A DNA stretch of 64,000 bases from NCBI GenBank assembly GCA_014058105.1, contig JACGCM010002657.1:1302001-1366000 (forward strand), written 5' to 3'. The notes under the pieces are model-generated. The model saw only the letters and a program-made list of their open reading frames with translations, searched no databases and had not been told where the DNA came from. Below are positions 1 through 9,463 of this stretch, in pieces. The stretch comes from Kingdonia uniflora. Its lineage: Eukaryota > Streptophyta > Magnoliopsida > Ranunculales > Circaeasteraceae. A program made the translations under genes and the position numbers. Numbering within the stretch: position 1 is the first letter of the stretch; every line of letters starts with the position of its first letter.

Positions 1-766
1 CTACATTTGTTTTGAAAAAGTATAACATATTAATTGCAAAGGATAATATTGTTAAAAAAAGGTCTAATGGATTTTCAAATATGAATATTGCATTAGTTTT
101 TTTTTTTTTTTTTTTCCGTATGTGATGTATTCATTTAATTGCATCTAGAAGAATAATTAGTGACATTTAATTATCTGATTCTCATAATGGCGATATAATA
201 ATGTAATAATAGCTTAATTGACAGAATTAAGCGGTACCCTGAATGTTTACGTTTTTGTTTTACCTTTTCTCAACCTTTTTCGAGGTTGTATTTTTGGACG
301 GAGACAAATATTTTTCATCATATGACCTCCTTTGAGTTTAGAATGTAATCGGGATGTCTCCTGAGTCCTAATAGGAAGTTATTATACGCCCTTTTGATTT
401 GTCAAATTTTATGACCAAATTGGTCTTAGGGAATTTCTTCGTTGTGTGCATCTATCAAGTCAATATACTAGAACTTAATATGATGTAGGATTTAGGTTTT
501 ACAATGTATGATTTAGGTTGTAAGATGCTAGAGTGAAACTCTTTTCAGTCAAAACCAACCACTTTACTAGACTAGGTTTATCTTCTATAGCATAGATATC
601 TTTAGAATTCTAAAATGAATTGGTATAGGAGAGTTATTTAAGAGCATTTTTTTAGGAAATTAAAGGGTCAACAACGTTTCTCTTAATGACATAAGAATGC
701 GCTATCAGTTATTAGCTATTTAAGTATAATGACTAGATCAACTCTATTTTCAAGATTTTTTTTCAT
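1..766. other. AT-rich stretch without a recognisable gene
   Basis: I see no coding pattern here. A run of about 19 T lies at 97-115. The rest is low-complexity AT-rich DNA with scattered stops in all frames. Confidence 0.6.
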
Positions 767-997
767 TTGTTGATTTGGCAATCTCAGAGCAAGTGTTGGG
801 CAGAAGCAAGACACATGCGCATCTATCTGTTTCAGATGCTTACTTCGCCTAGGATTGTCCACAAATTCGTCGTGGTACCAACGATTTTACAATTGAGCCA
901 ACCACAACAAAACAATACGGACAGTCCACACTCATGGAGAAGGATGCTAGCGTATCAGGTGCTGTATTGGATGATAGAATAAAGTTGGATACTGGTA

Positions 998-1190
998 GTA
1001 TTATGTGCTAATGCAAAGAAGGTCAATACACTAAGAATTGTCCACTGAAGTGTCATAGTGCCAAAGGTCCTACACTTGAGCAGGTGAGCCAACCACATCC
1101 AGGCATAGCCAATTGGTCCCAATTGGTCCCACTCACGAAGTATGATGCGAGTGACTAAGATTCTGTTTCTGATGATATGATTTCAATTTT
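998..1190 (+). pseudogene. Decayed zinc-knuckle relic (gag or transposase tail)
   Basis: Around 1006-1044 the + strand reads C-stop-C-K-E-G-Q-Y-T-K-N-C-P, which looks like a CCHC zinc knuckle whose histidine is replaced by tyrosine and which carries an in-frame stop. Such knuckles occur in Ty3 gag proteins and at the C-terminus of MULE transposases; too little survives to choose. An open frame lies just upstream (767-982) but I recognise nothing in it. A 10-bp direct duplication (AATTGGTCCC twice) lies at 1111-1130. The assignment is an inference from one motif. Confidence 0.3.
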
Positions 1191-2021
1191 AAGTTAATAT
1201 ATACGAGTGTTGTTTGACATCTGATCAACATATTCATACATAGCCTATCACTGCAATGTTATGTTGGGTATATAGTCCCGATTGGAAGGAGGCTTCTTTA
1301 TATGCAAGGGCTCCTCCTGACGGCACCATGAGGGTAGACAGAATTTGCAAGGTCGGTTTCTGGTTAAATTGAGTTTATATTTATTATATTAATCTTGTTA
1401 AATTTGCATACATTGTATTTATAGGAAAAAGTACCAAACATAAACCTAAAAGAAAACTAACTTGGACTTCTAGAATTGAAAACCTTCTTCAAGGAAGTTT
1501 TCTCTCAATTAGCAAAACAATTTAAAACTTATGAATTTAAATAGGAAAGCAACTAACTTAAAGCATTTAAGTTATAAAAATTTCATATTTACATAATAAT
1601 AACTTGTGAGAGGCATAAATTTCAACTCTAGCTCGCTTGATAATCTGTTTGCTGTGTTAGGAAACTTTTTCTAGGCCCCATGTGATGAGAGAAAATATAT
1701 GTGAATCCTGGTGCCCACAGATCTCTGTGTTTCTATAGAGGATTCATTTTTAGTATTTGGGAGGGTGCAAAAGATAAGTGTTGTAGTTTATTTCACATAG
1801 CTGAAGCATATTTATAGTGTTTTCTAGGTATCAAATTATTGTTAAAAATGAGACTAATATGATGATCAGGTGTGTTTTTGTTATTTGTCTTTGGTATCTG
1901 TCTTTGGTTATTACGAAAATTGAAACAATTGTTCTTATATATATTTTGATCTCTTGTGAAATGAAAAAAAAGTCTTTTTGGACTGCTTAATGGACTGTTT
2001 CTCTATTTTGTTTTTCAATAG
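1191..2021. other. Gap: intron-like AT-rich DNA upstream of the ABCG exons
   Basis: No recognised exon. A short open piece near 1275-1350 ends in a donor-like AAG/GT but matches nothing I know. T-rich DNA before 2020 fits the 3' end of a plant intron, as expected if the ABCG fragment was copied with flanking intron sequence. Confidence 0.4.
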
Positions 2022-3644
2022 GAGATTTTAGGAGTAATTCGACTTTCTCCAAGCACGAAAACAATTAACAAGAGCCTTTGTGATGTGAATGGGATTATGA
2101 GACCTTCAAGGTATGTTAACAATTTGGAATTTTTGTTGTTGTGAATTGTATACTTAATTCATCAAAAACATGTTCTTGCCAAAAGTACCAAAATAGGATA
2201 TTTACGACATTCTAACACTCTATTTTTATCATTAATTCCAGGATGACACTCCTACTTGGGACCTCCGGGTTCTGGGAAAACACGTTGCTGAAGGGGCTTG
2301 CAGGAAAGCTTGATAGTAATATTAGGGTATTTCCTCATACTTTCTCTACATTTAGTTAATGCGTGTATTTCTTAAATATGTATGTTATTTTACGCGTACG
2401 CATAATATAATTTGAGTAAAGAACTTGGACTGATTTGCAGGTAAGCAGAAAAATCACCTACTGTGGTCACGTGTTAAATGAATTTGTCCCTCAAAGAACT
2501 TGCACTTATATAAGCCAACATGATCTTCATTATGGTGAACTGACGGTGTGAGAGAATTTAAACTTTTCTGAACGTTGCTTAGGAGTTGGAACCATATATG
2601 AAATGTTGGCAGAGCTTTCAAGTCGTGAGAAGGGTGCTGGAATCAAACCAGATCCTGAGATTGATGATGCCTTCAAGAAAGCTACAGCGTTGGCAGGCAA
2701 GGAAACCAGTTTGGTTACCGATTATATTCTTAAGGTTTGTTTCCTCATTTCAAGTTATTAACGACGGATATTGTTGTTTCACAAGAATTGTTGAAAAGCC
2801 CAGATTTCTCATAATTTTGTAACAGATCCTTGGGTTGAATATCTGTGCGGATATTATGGTGACAGATGACATGAGAAGGGGCATATCCGGTGGGCAAAAA
2901 AAATGTATCACAACTGGTACGTGGGACTTTTATCAGTTATCATAAAAATATCTGCGTTCTTCGATGATATGTCACACCATATTAACTGCCAAATAATTTT
3001 ACTATTCGGATTAACGAGTTTTGCTCAAATCAATGTCGTATTAACTTAAACAAACAATTGCAAGTGCATTTTCTTTTGGTAGACAATTTTCCTGTTTGTC
3101 TAATGTTTTTGAATTTAACTGAATTTACTGTTCAGTCACTCATATAGAAGTGACTGAAGTACCAACAGTCTAACGATATTTGATTTCTCTTGGTTCAGGA
3201 GAGATGTTAGATGAACCTGCAAAAGCTCTATTCATGGATGAGATATCAGCTGGATTGGACAGTTCCACGACCTTTCAGATTGTGAAGTTCATGAAACAAA
3301 TGGTTCATATTATGGAAGTAACCATGATCATTCCTCTCCTTCAACCTCCCCCTGAGACGTTTGATCTTTTTGATGATGTTATTCTACTTTTAGAAGGTCA
3401 AGTTGTCTATCAAGGTCTACGTGAGAACGTTCTTGAGTTTTTTGAAATCATGGGGTTTAAATGCCCGAACAAAGGAGTTGCGGACTTTCTACAAGAGGTA
3501 ACATCCAGAAAGGACCAATCACAGTGCTGGTACAACAAGAACCAGCCATACACGTATGTCTTTGTTGCTGAGTTTGTTCAGTCCTTCAAATCTTTCCGTG
3601 TTGGACAACAAATCTTCATGGATCTTACAACTCCTTACAGTAGA
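2022..3644 (+). pseudogene. PDR-type ABCG transporter fragment, first nucleotide-binding domain
   Basis: Five exons of a full-size plant ABCG (pleiotropic drug resistance) transporter can be read: 2022-2110, 2242-2326, 2441-2734, 2826-2916 and 3199-3644, all with GT/AG borders. They cover the first cytosolic ATPase domain of a plasma-membrane exporter: MRPSRMTLLLG before the P-loop, TYCGHVLNEFVPQRT, the signature ISGGQKKC, Walker B as [15 protein letters not shown], and the PDR segments [14 protein letters not shown] and [14 protein letters not shown]. It is broken. The Walker A loop is scrambled by two offsetting indels (2258-2283), and a TGA at 2549-2551 replaces an arginine expected in the TVRE motif (CGA to TGA, a CpG-type change). 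Transmembrane domains and the second half are absent: the frame ends where serpin sequence begins. Family identification is firm; the exact paralogue is not known. Confidence 0.9.
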
Positions 3645-4152
3645 TGATCCATCTTTCCATTGTTTCGAAGATTTCAAAGGGCTTCGACTGCCTTATAAGC
3701 AATATGAGGATAGCAGTAATTTGGCAATGTATATTTTGCTTCCGAACAATAGAGATGGGCTATGGGATCTTCTGAAGAAGGTTCGCCCGGATTCAGAATT
3801 CTAGAAAAAGTATGCATATGAACTCTGTAAAAATAGTGACTGCTATGATGTGAGGAGGTTTACGACCCCCAAATTCAAGATATCATTTGGGTTTGAAACT
3901 TATGAAGCCCTTAAAGAAGGTGAACTAGATTTGCATTTTTTTTATGATGCTGAACTTGATGGAATGGCAGCGGGTAAAGTCAAAGTATCATAAGTTCATC
4001 GCCGATCATTTATCGAGGTCAATGAGCAAGGAGCGAAGGCAGCTGTTGTTACTGCTTCTGGTGGTATTGAAATGTGTCCATCTCCATCATCGAAAGTGGA
4101 CTTTGTGGCGGACCATCCATTTATTTTTATGGTAAGAGATGATGAGGGTGGG
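3645..4152 (+). pseudogene. Plant serpin C-terminal fragment
   Basis: One frame, interrupted by TAG at 3802-3804 and a TAA near 3991, reads as the C-terminal third of a plant serpin (serine/cysteine protease inhibitor). Visible blocks are FEDFKGLRLPYKQ, MYILLPNNRDGLWDLLKKV, PKFKISFGFETYEALKE, then the hinge and reactive-centre loop region SFIEVNEQGAKAAVVTAS and the C-terminal block VDFVADHPFIFMVRDD. The N-terminal two thirds are missing. It starts within a few bases of the end of the ABCG frame, in another frame, so this is a join of two unrelated genes and not a fusion protein. The serpin call is strong because several separate conserved blocks occur in the right order; the inhibitor must be non-functional. 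Confidence 0.88.
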
Positions 4153-4307
4153 CTGATAAATTACTTGATTTTTATGTTAATAGCAGACAAATTACTTGCG
4201 AAGATATCATGATAATTGTTTTTACGAATAATTATCTTACATGGTTTGTTCAATCCTATTATAATGCTCATTTTGCTAGACCTCACTCTTTAATTTTCTC
4301 TTTTTAG

Positions 4308-4909
4308 ATAGCAGCCTTACAGGAGGATAACAAGGCATTGGAAAGACATAAAAAAAAAGAGTCGACACTCCTTGAAGTAGAAAAGATATTGAGAAGTGCC
4401 CTCAAAAGGACTTTCATTGAAGAGGTTCAAAACAAAAAGTTAGAGTCGAAGAGACATATCGTGATATGCCAGGCATGATTTCCTACTTTCTATCTACTGT
4501 TATTGTAGTTGTTGAAGTTGAAATGTTCACATATCCATTGATAGGATGCAGGAAAAGACTTCATCCTTGACAACTGCCACTCAAGAACTTACGCGACCAT
4601 TCAAGAACTAGAGGAGCCGATCCTAGAGCGTGAAAGAGATGCCAACAACCTTCGTGACTATCAACATCACTTTTCAAAACTAAATGTAAGCTCCTTTATG
4701 ATCAATACTGGTATTTAGCAATAAAATTAACTCAACACTAACCCTGTCTCTATAACTGACTAACAGTGTATCAGGAGGAGAATATGATTCTTGAAAGAGA
4801 ATTAGCTAGAACTAAAGAATTAACAAATCGAGTTGAAGCTGTCGTAGTTAACGAGTGGGTGGACGAAAATGAAAGTCGTACCATTAATAAATGTCTTAAA
4901 AAAGATTGA
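4308..4909 (+). pseudogene. MAP70-like microtubule-associated protein fragment
   Basis: Three exons (4308 to about 4473, 4545-4685, 4775-4909) encode coiled-coil sequence typical of plant MAP70 proteins, which bind cortical microtubules. Diagnostic blocks are AALQEDNKALERH, QNKKLESKRHIVICQ, IQELEEPILERER, NNLRDYQHHFSKLN, ERELARTKELTNRVEAVV and VNEWVDEN. The first exon ends at CAG/GC, either a rare GC donor or a mutated GT. Exon 3 runs into a TGA at 4907-4909 just after the VNEW block, where the family would continue. N-terminal and C-terminal parts are missing. It follows the serpin fragment on the same strand with about 155 bp between them. Family call from memory of conserved blocks. Confidence 0.8.
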
Positions 4910-5631
4910 GTTCTTCCAAGTTTTTCTATTTTCGCATAGTAATCTTGAAAATCAATATTGCTATAAATTATTTGTCAAAGAACAATAAGACTTTTTCTTC
5001 CTACAATCAACTCAATATAGTAAATTGACATTCTTCCCTATCCATGTGACTAAATATGATACACTTGCCTCCCTCACTCTAAGAACTCTCATTGTCACTT
5101 CAACTTCTAAAACCAACAACTTATTTGCTTATATTCTATCATTTTATGCTCCAACCACCAGGTATACTCCAATTGCTCTACATCTGCCCTATTTTCATCT
5201 ATATCTATATTTCCTTCTACAAAATACCTTAACCATGATGGTGATTTTAATGTTTTCGTGGCCTAATTATGTATCTTTTGTAATTTAAGAACTCTTTATA
5301 CTATGTCTCGACTCAGAGAACTCTTTTTGAATGATGTTGCCTATGTTAATGTAAATAGGTAGGTTAGCTGTTTATGTATCATTCTCTATGAATTTGTAGA
5401 TTAGGTTTCAACTTGCTTATATACGATTGAGCAAAGTTTCCTCTTATATCTACTTGGTTTCTAGACATTGCTCATGTATAGGGTCTTGTTCGGCACCATG
5501 TAGGAATTGAGTTTATGAGTTTATGTATATGTAAATATTAGTTTTCAGCTAAACTTGCATGTATTTATTCATTGAGAAGAGTATATAAAGAAAAGATATA
5601 ATATATATCTATTTATATATATATATTTATT
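4910..5631. other. Gap between gene fragments and MULE-1 remnant
   Basis: No coding pattern. An isolated stretch near 5480-5500 (GGGTCTTGTTCGGCACC) resembles the start of PIF/Harbinger-type termini, but no matching inverted end was found. No MULE terminal inverted repeat is visible where the left end of MULE-1 should be. Confidence 0.4.
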
Positions 5632-8346
5632 ATGGGAGGAAACACTGTTAATTGGGCAGAATTAGATCCAGACAATCTAAATGCAGACGAAGGCTACTAC
5701 TTTACTCATACATCTCAAGATGGTGATGATGGTCCCACTCAGGCAAACATAGACAGATGTGATCTTGAGTTTAGAGATCTAGCTAAGTATGATAACATCT
5801 TTGCTGAAGAAGAGGATGCAGTTCATAGTGTACCTCCTCAACCTACTTATGGCGAGTTAAGAGTTGGGATGGAGTGGGAAACTGTGTATGAATGCAGGGC
5901 ATACATTAGACAATGGTCAATAATGAATAAGTTTGAGTATTATCAAGAAAAAATGAAAATTATAGGGTTAGATTGTTTTGCATTGATGAATATAGTGAAT
6001 GGATGTTTTATACCAGGAGGACTACTGATGGTCACACATTCACTTTAAGAAAAAGCAATAACCTTAAGCATACTTGCAGTAGTAGAGCTAAGAACAGATT
6101 GGAAAATGCTACTTGGATGGCAAAACAAGTTGAGTCAGTGATGAGGTCTGTGAGGACTACTAGACCTGTTGGCATCCAAGACTTGATATCAGCACAATTT
6201 GGTGTAGACATTTCATATTATACAGCCTGGAATGCCTGGTCAATCTGCAAGGAGATGATAGTAGGTTCATATGAAGAGGGATACATCATGCAACCAGAGT
6301 TGTGTCTACATATATTACATTTAAATCCTGGGAGCATAACTGCTGTTAGCAAAGACCATGATACTAGCCAGTGGACTGGGACATGTGTGATGTTTAAGGC
6401 AAGTATTGATGGATTTCTTAATGGTTGCAGACTTGTTGTTCGCTTAGATTAATGTTTTCTTAAGGGTAAATATGGGGGTGTGTGCATATCAGCTATTGGA
6501 TTGGATGGCAACAAAGGACTCTTCCCATTAGGAGTATACTTTTGTAGGTCTGAGTGTAAAGACACATAGCACTCATTTCTACAGATAATGCATCCCTATT
6601 TTGTTCTGCATAATACAAAGTTGACTTTTATCTCAGATAGGCAGAAAGAATTTATTGATGTAGTTGCAAACATATTTCCATTTACAAACCACAGGTATAA
6701 TTTTCTTTCTTTTATTTTTTTATTTTTTTATTTTTTTCAAACCACAAGTACTTGAGCTGTTATTAGTGTGTTATGGAAAGTTTGTTTCAGACACATGTAT
6801 AAGAATATGAAAAAGGTCTACAGGGGTACACATTTGGAGAGTTTGGTTTGGAAAGCAGCAAGAACATATAAACAGGTAGAGAAGTAGAATCTGTTAGATG
6901 AATTGAAGCTGGACAACCCATCAACACATGACTGGCTGATGAAAGAGCCATTTGAGCATTGAGATAGATCCTACTTTGACTTCACTGCTAAGTATGAACA
7001 TATCACAAATAATTTTTCTGAGTCTTTCAACAACTGGATTCTTAAGATCAGGGATAAACCAATTCATAAAGCACTAAAGAAATTGAAATTATTGTTGATG
7101 AAATTAATGTTTAATAGGAGACAAAAAGTAAAGGACTGGGAAGAAAAAGGTAAGATTAACTTAATTAATTTATAATTTGGTAATATATAATTATTATACT
7201 TATATATATATATAATTGTTATGCTTCTCTAAATGCAGGTTTAGTGTTAGTACCTTGAGCAGAAACACATATTAATAAGCTAAAGAGACAGCATGGTCAA
7301 TATAGGATTGAAGGGACTAAGAAGGGGGATGGTAATACTGGCCAAGGTAGAACTGGCCAATATGTTGCAATTGCAGTGAGTGGGCAGAGATGGAGAGTCA
7401 ATTTAGGGATACATGAATGTGATTGTCATGAGTGGCAGGTTACTGGGCTTCCATGTGTCCATGCTGTGTCTGTTATAGTCCCTTATAGATATTCATGGGC
7501 CAAGTAAGTATTCTTTAGTATTATTTCAATGTTAAAGTACTTTTAATGTTAATTCAATGCCTAATATATCCATATGTGACAATGCTTGGTTAACTGGCAG
7601 TTTTGTCTCAGAATATCACAAAGTGTCTTCATATGTGAAGACATACAACGTTGTTATATATCCTGTAGTTAATCCTTCAGAGTGGGGACATGTATAACTT
7701 TATAAACTTTATCATAATTAACTCTTATATGTCCCAATACCATATGTTTTCTTGAAGTTTCTTTTGTTGGTTTATGTCCATACTGCTTCAACCTCCTTAC
7801 TTTTTACAACCACCATTAGTGAGAGGACCTGGAAGGACAAGAAAAGAAAGGATACATGATTCAGATGAAAAAAAGCCTCATAAAAGATGTGGTACATGTG
7901 GATTCTTTGGTCATAACCAAGCAACATGTAAGGGTCCACCTGTAGTACCAACACCAAGAGTGGTTAGAACTAGACAAAGGCTAGGCACAAATACCAGTAG
8001 GGATAATTTTATGATAAATATTAGCTTTCGAGATGATGCAAGAGGTGAGAGAGATGCAGGTAGAACTGGAAGTGGGGGGAGGACTAGCAGAAATACAGTG
8101 GGAGGAAGGACTAGTGCAAGGGGAGGTGGAGATAGAGTTAAAACTATAGGTAGAGGGAGTACTGGAAGAAATACAGTGGGAGGAAGGATTGGTGCAAGGG
8201 GAGGTGGAGATAGAGGAAAAACTAGAGGTGGAGGGAGGACTGGAATAAATATAGTGGGAGGAAGAACTGGAGGAGAGAATGTTGGAGGCAGAACTGGTAC
8301 AAGGGAGGGTGGAGCTAGAGGTGGAGCTAGGGGTAGAACAAAGTAA
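5632..8346 (+). pseudogene. MuDR-type MULE transposase, decayed
   Basis: It reads in several frames with stops and introns. The N-terminal acidic block (DEGYYFTHTSQDGDDGPTQ) and the following DRCDLEFRDLAKYDN match MULE-2. The DNA-binding region includes NLKHTCSSRAKN, then VGIQDLISAQFGVDISYYTA typical of MULE transposases. Around 6780-7135 lie the post-catalytic blocks HMYKNMKKVY and FSESFNNWILK. A SWIM zinc finger (CDCHEW...GLPCVHA) lies near 7425-7465 and a CCHC knuckle (CGTCGFFGHNQATC) near 7889-7932, followed by a glycine/arginine-rich tail. The enzyme would bind element ends and cut and paste them in the nucleus. A frameshift near 5980, a stop at 6450 and further stops make it inactive. 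Confidence 0.88.
8060..8340 (+). repeat. 78-bp tandem repeat encoding a Gly/Arg-rich transposase tail
   Basis: About two and a half copies of a 78-bp (26-residue) unit beginning RNTVGGRTSARGGGDR are read in frame after the zinc knuckle. The RGG-like composition suggests a nucleic-acid-binding tail. The long open frames on the opposite strand here are by-products of the repeat. Confidence 0.8.
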
Positions 8347-8905
8347 ACACTCAAGCTCCAAGGCAGTTAGAAGGTGTTACTCAAGTATCTACTTCTCAAG
8401 CTCCGAGGCATTCACAAGGTGATACACAAGTTTCTCAATCACAAGTAAGATTTCCAAGGCAGTCCCAAAAACCAACAGTGTCAAGCACAAGCTTCAAGTT
8501 CAAATCCCTACAAGAAAGAATTTGTTCAACCGAGAAGAAAATGGATTTAGTGGTAGAGCTAGGGTAGATGACATTTAACTTTTGAATGCATTTAGTGGTG
8601 CTTTGTGTATGTATATACAGTTTTTTGTGTAGATGTATATATAGTTTTTTGTGAATATAGAGCTTTATGTGGATCAATTTGTGTTCTTGTAGAATATATA
8701 GTTTTTTAGTGGTGCTAAATGGCTAAATCCTAGATCATATGTTCATAAACACAAATACATAAGACAATCATAAATACAATACCATTCATAAACACAAGTA
8801 TACAAACTAGAGCATTCTTACAATCCACTATTACATTCATAAACATAGTGCAAACTACATTCTCATATTGCAATTGAAGTACTCTTGCAATTACACCAAT
8901 TACAT
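8347..8905. other. Region between the convergent MULE-1 genes
   Basis: Just after the stop at 8344-8346 the + strand, in a shifted frame, still encodes glutamine-rich sequence with TQAPR and SQAPRHSQ, matching the tail repeat of the MULE-2 transposase; the original tail therefore ran further and was cut by a frameshift. From 8600 to 8710 there are short repeats built on ATATAGTTTTTTGTG. The remainder is AT-rich and probably holds the 3' ends of both transcripts. Confidence 0.55.
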
Positions 8906-9463
8906 TCAACATTGACTAGACTTGCCCTTAAACTCCCTATAAAACTTATTTAAATCTATTGTTACATTGATTTTCACTTTCATGTGCACTTTATCCTTAG
9001 TTCCAGCATTATTGTCTGTAGGTGCTTCAATAGCATCTTCAAGCAATATGAACTTCCCACATAGTATGTTTTGACACTTGAGAAACTTCTTGCCTTTGCT
9101 ACTCTCAGTTCTAGAGGTGCACAACTTCATTGGAGACCCACAACCTTTCTTTTTACAAATAACACTTCTTTATGGACAATGATTCTACCAATGTTCAGTG
9201 CCAGCACACCCAAAGCATCCCCCTTCAAAGGAACTTGTACTAGATTCAATTTGTATCCCAATTGCTTCTGAAAGCCATTGAAAACCCCCACAAGTTGAGT
9301 ATTGACATGCTAAGAATTTCCTATTAGGGTTCTTAGTTGTCTTTGAAACACAAAGTTTCATTATGCCATTACAATTGGGTTTTCTGCACTTGCTATAAAC
9401 CCAATGGCAACTCTCTACACTATGAGAACCTTGATCACAAAGTGGGCAGCATTCAACCTGCAA
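8906..9463 (-). pseudogene. Convergent MULE gene with two GRF-type zinc fingers
   Basis: A single frame from 9463 to 8906, broken by two stops near 9187-9170, encodes two GRF-type zinc fingers. Finger 1: KPNCNGIMKLCVSKT, then NPNRKFLACQ, then STCGGFQW. Finger 2: GCGSPMKLCTSRT, then KGKKFLKCQ, then LCGKF. A short conserved tail follows (VTIDLNKFYREFKGKSS). GRF fingers bind single-stranded nucleic acid or mediate partner contacts in other proteins; the role here is unknown. The same protein, including its tail, is encoded next to the MULE-2 transposase. It is transcribed toward the transposase, as mudrB is relative to mudrA in maize MuDR, though I see no sequence kinship to mudrB. A 5' exon probably lies beyond the LTR-like insertion. 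Confidence 0.75.

Noticed and set aside
5478..5500. PIF/Harbinger-type terminus GGGTCTTGTTCGG
   Set aside because: Single occurrence, no inverted partner and no TWA target duplication.
2022..5631. Helitron as the definite carrier of the gene fragments
   Set aside because: No TC start and no CTRR end with an adjacent hairpin could be identified, so only capture in general is claimed.
7911..8361. Long Pro/Ser-rich open frames opposite the MULE-1 transposase tail
   Set aside because: They are the antisense reading of the Gly/Arg repeat and have no homology or start context of their own.
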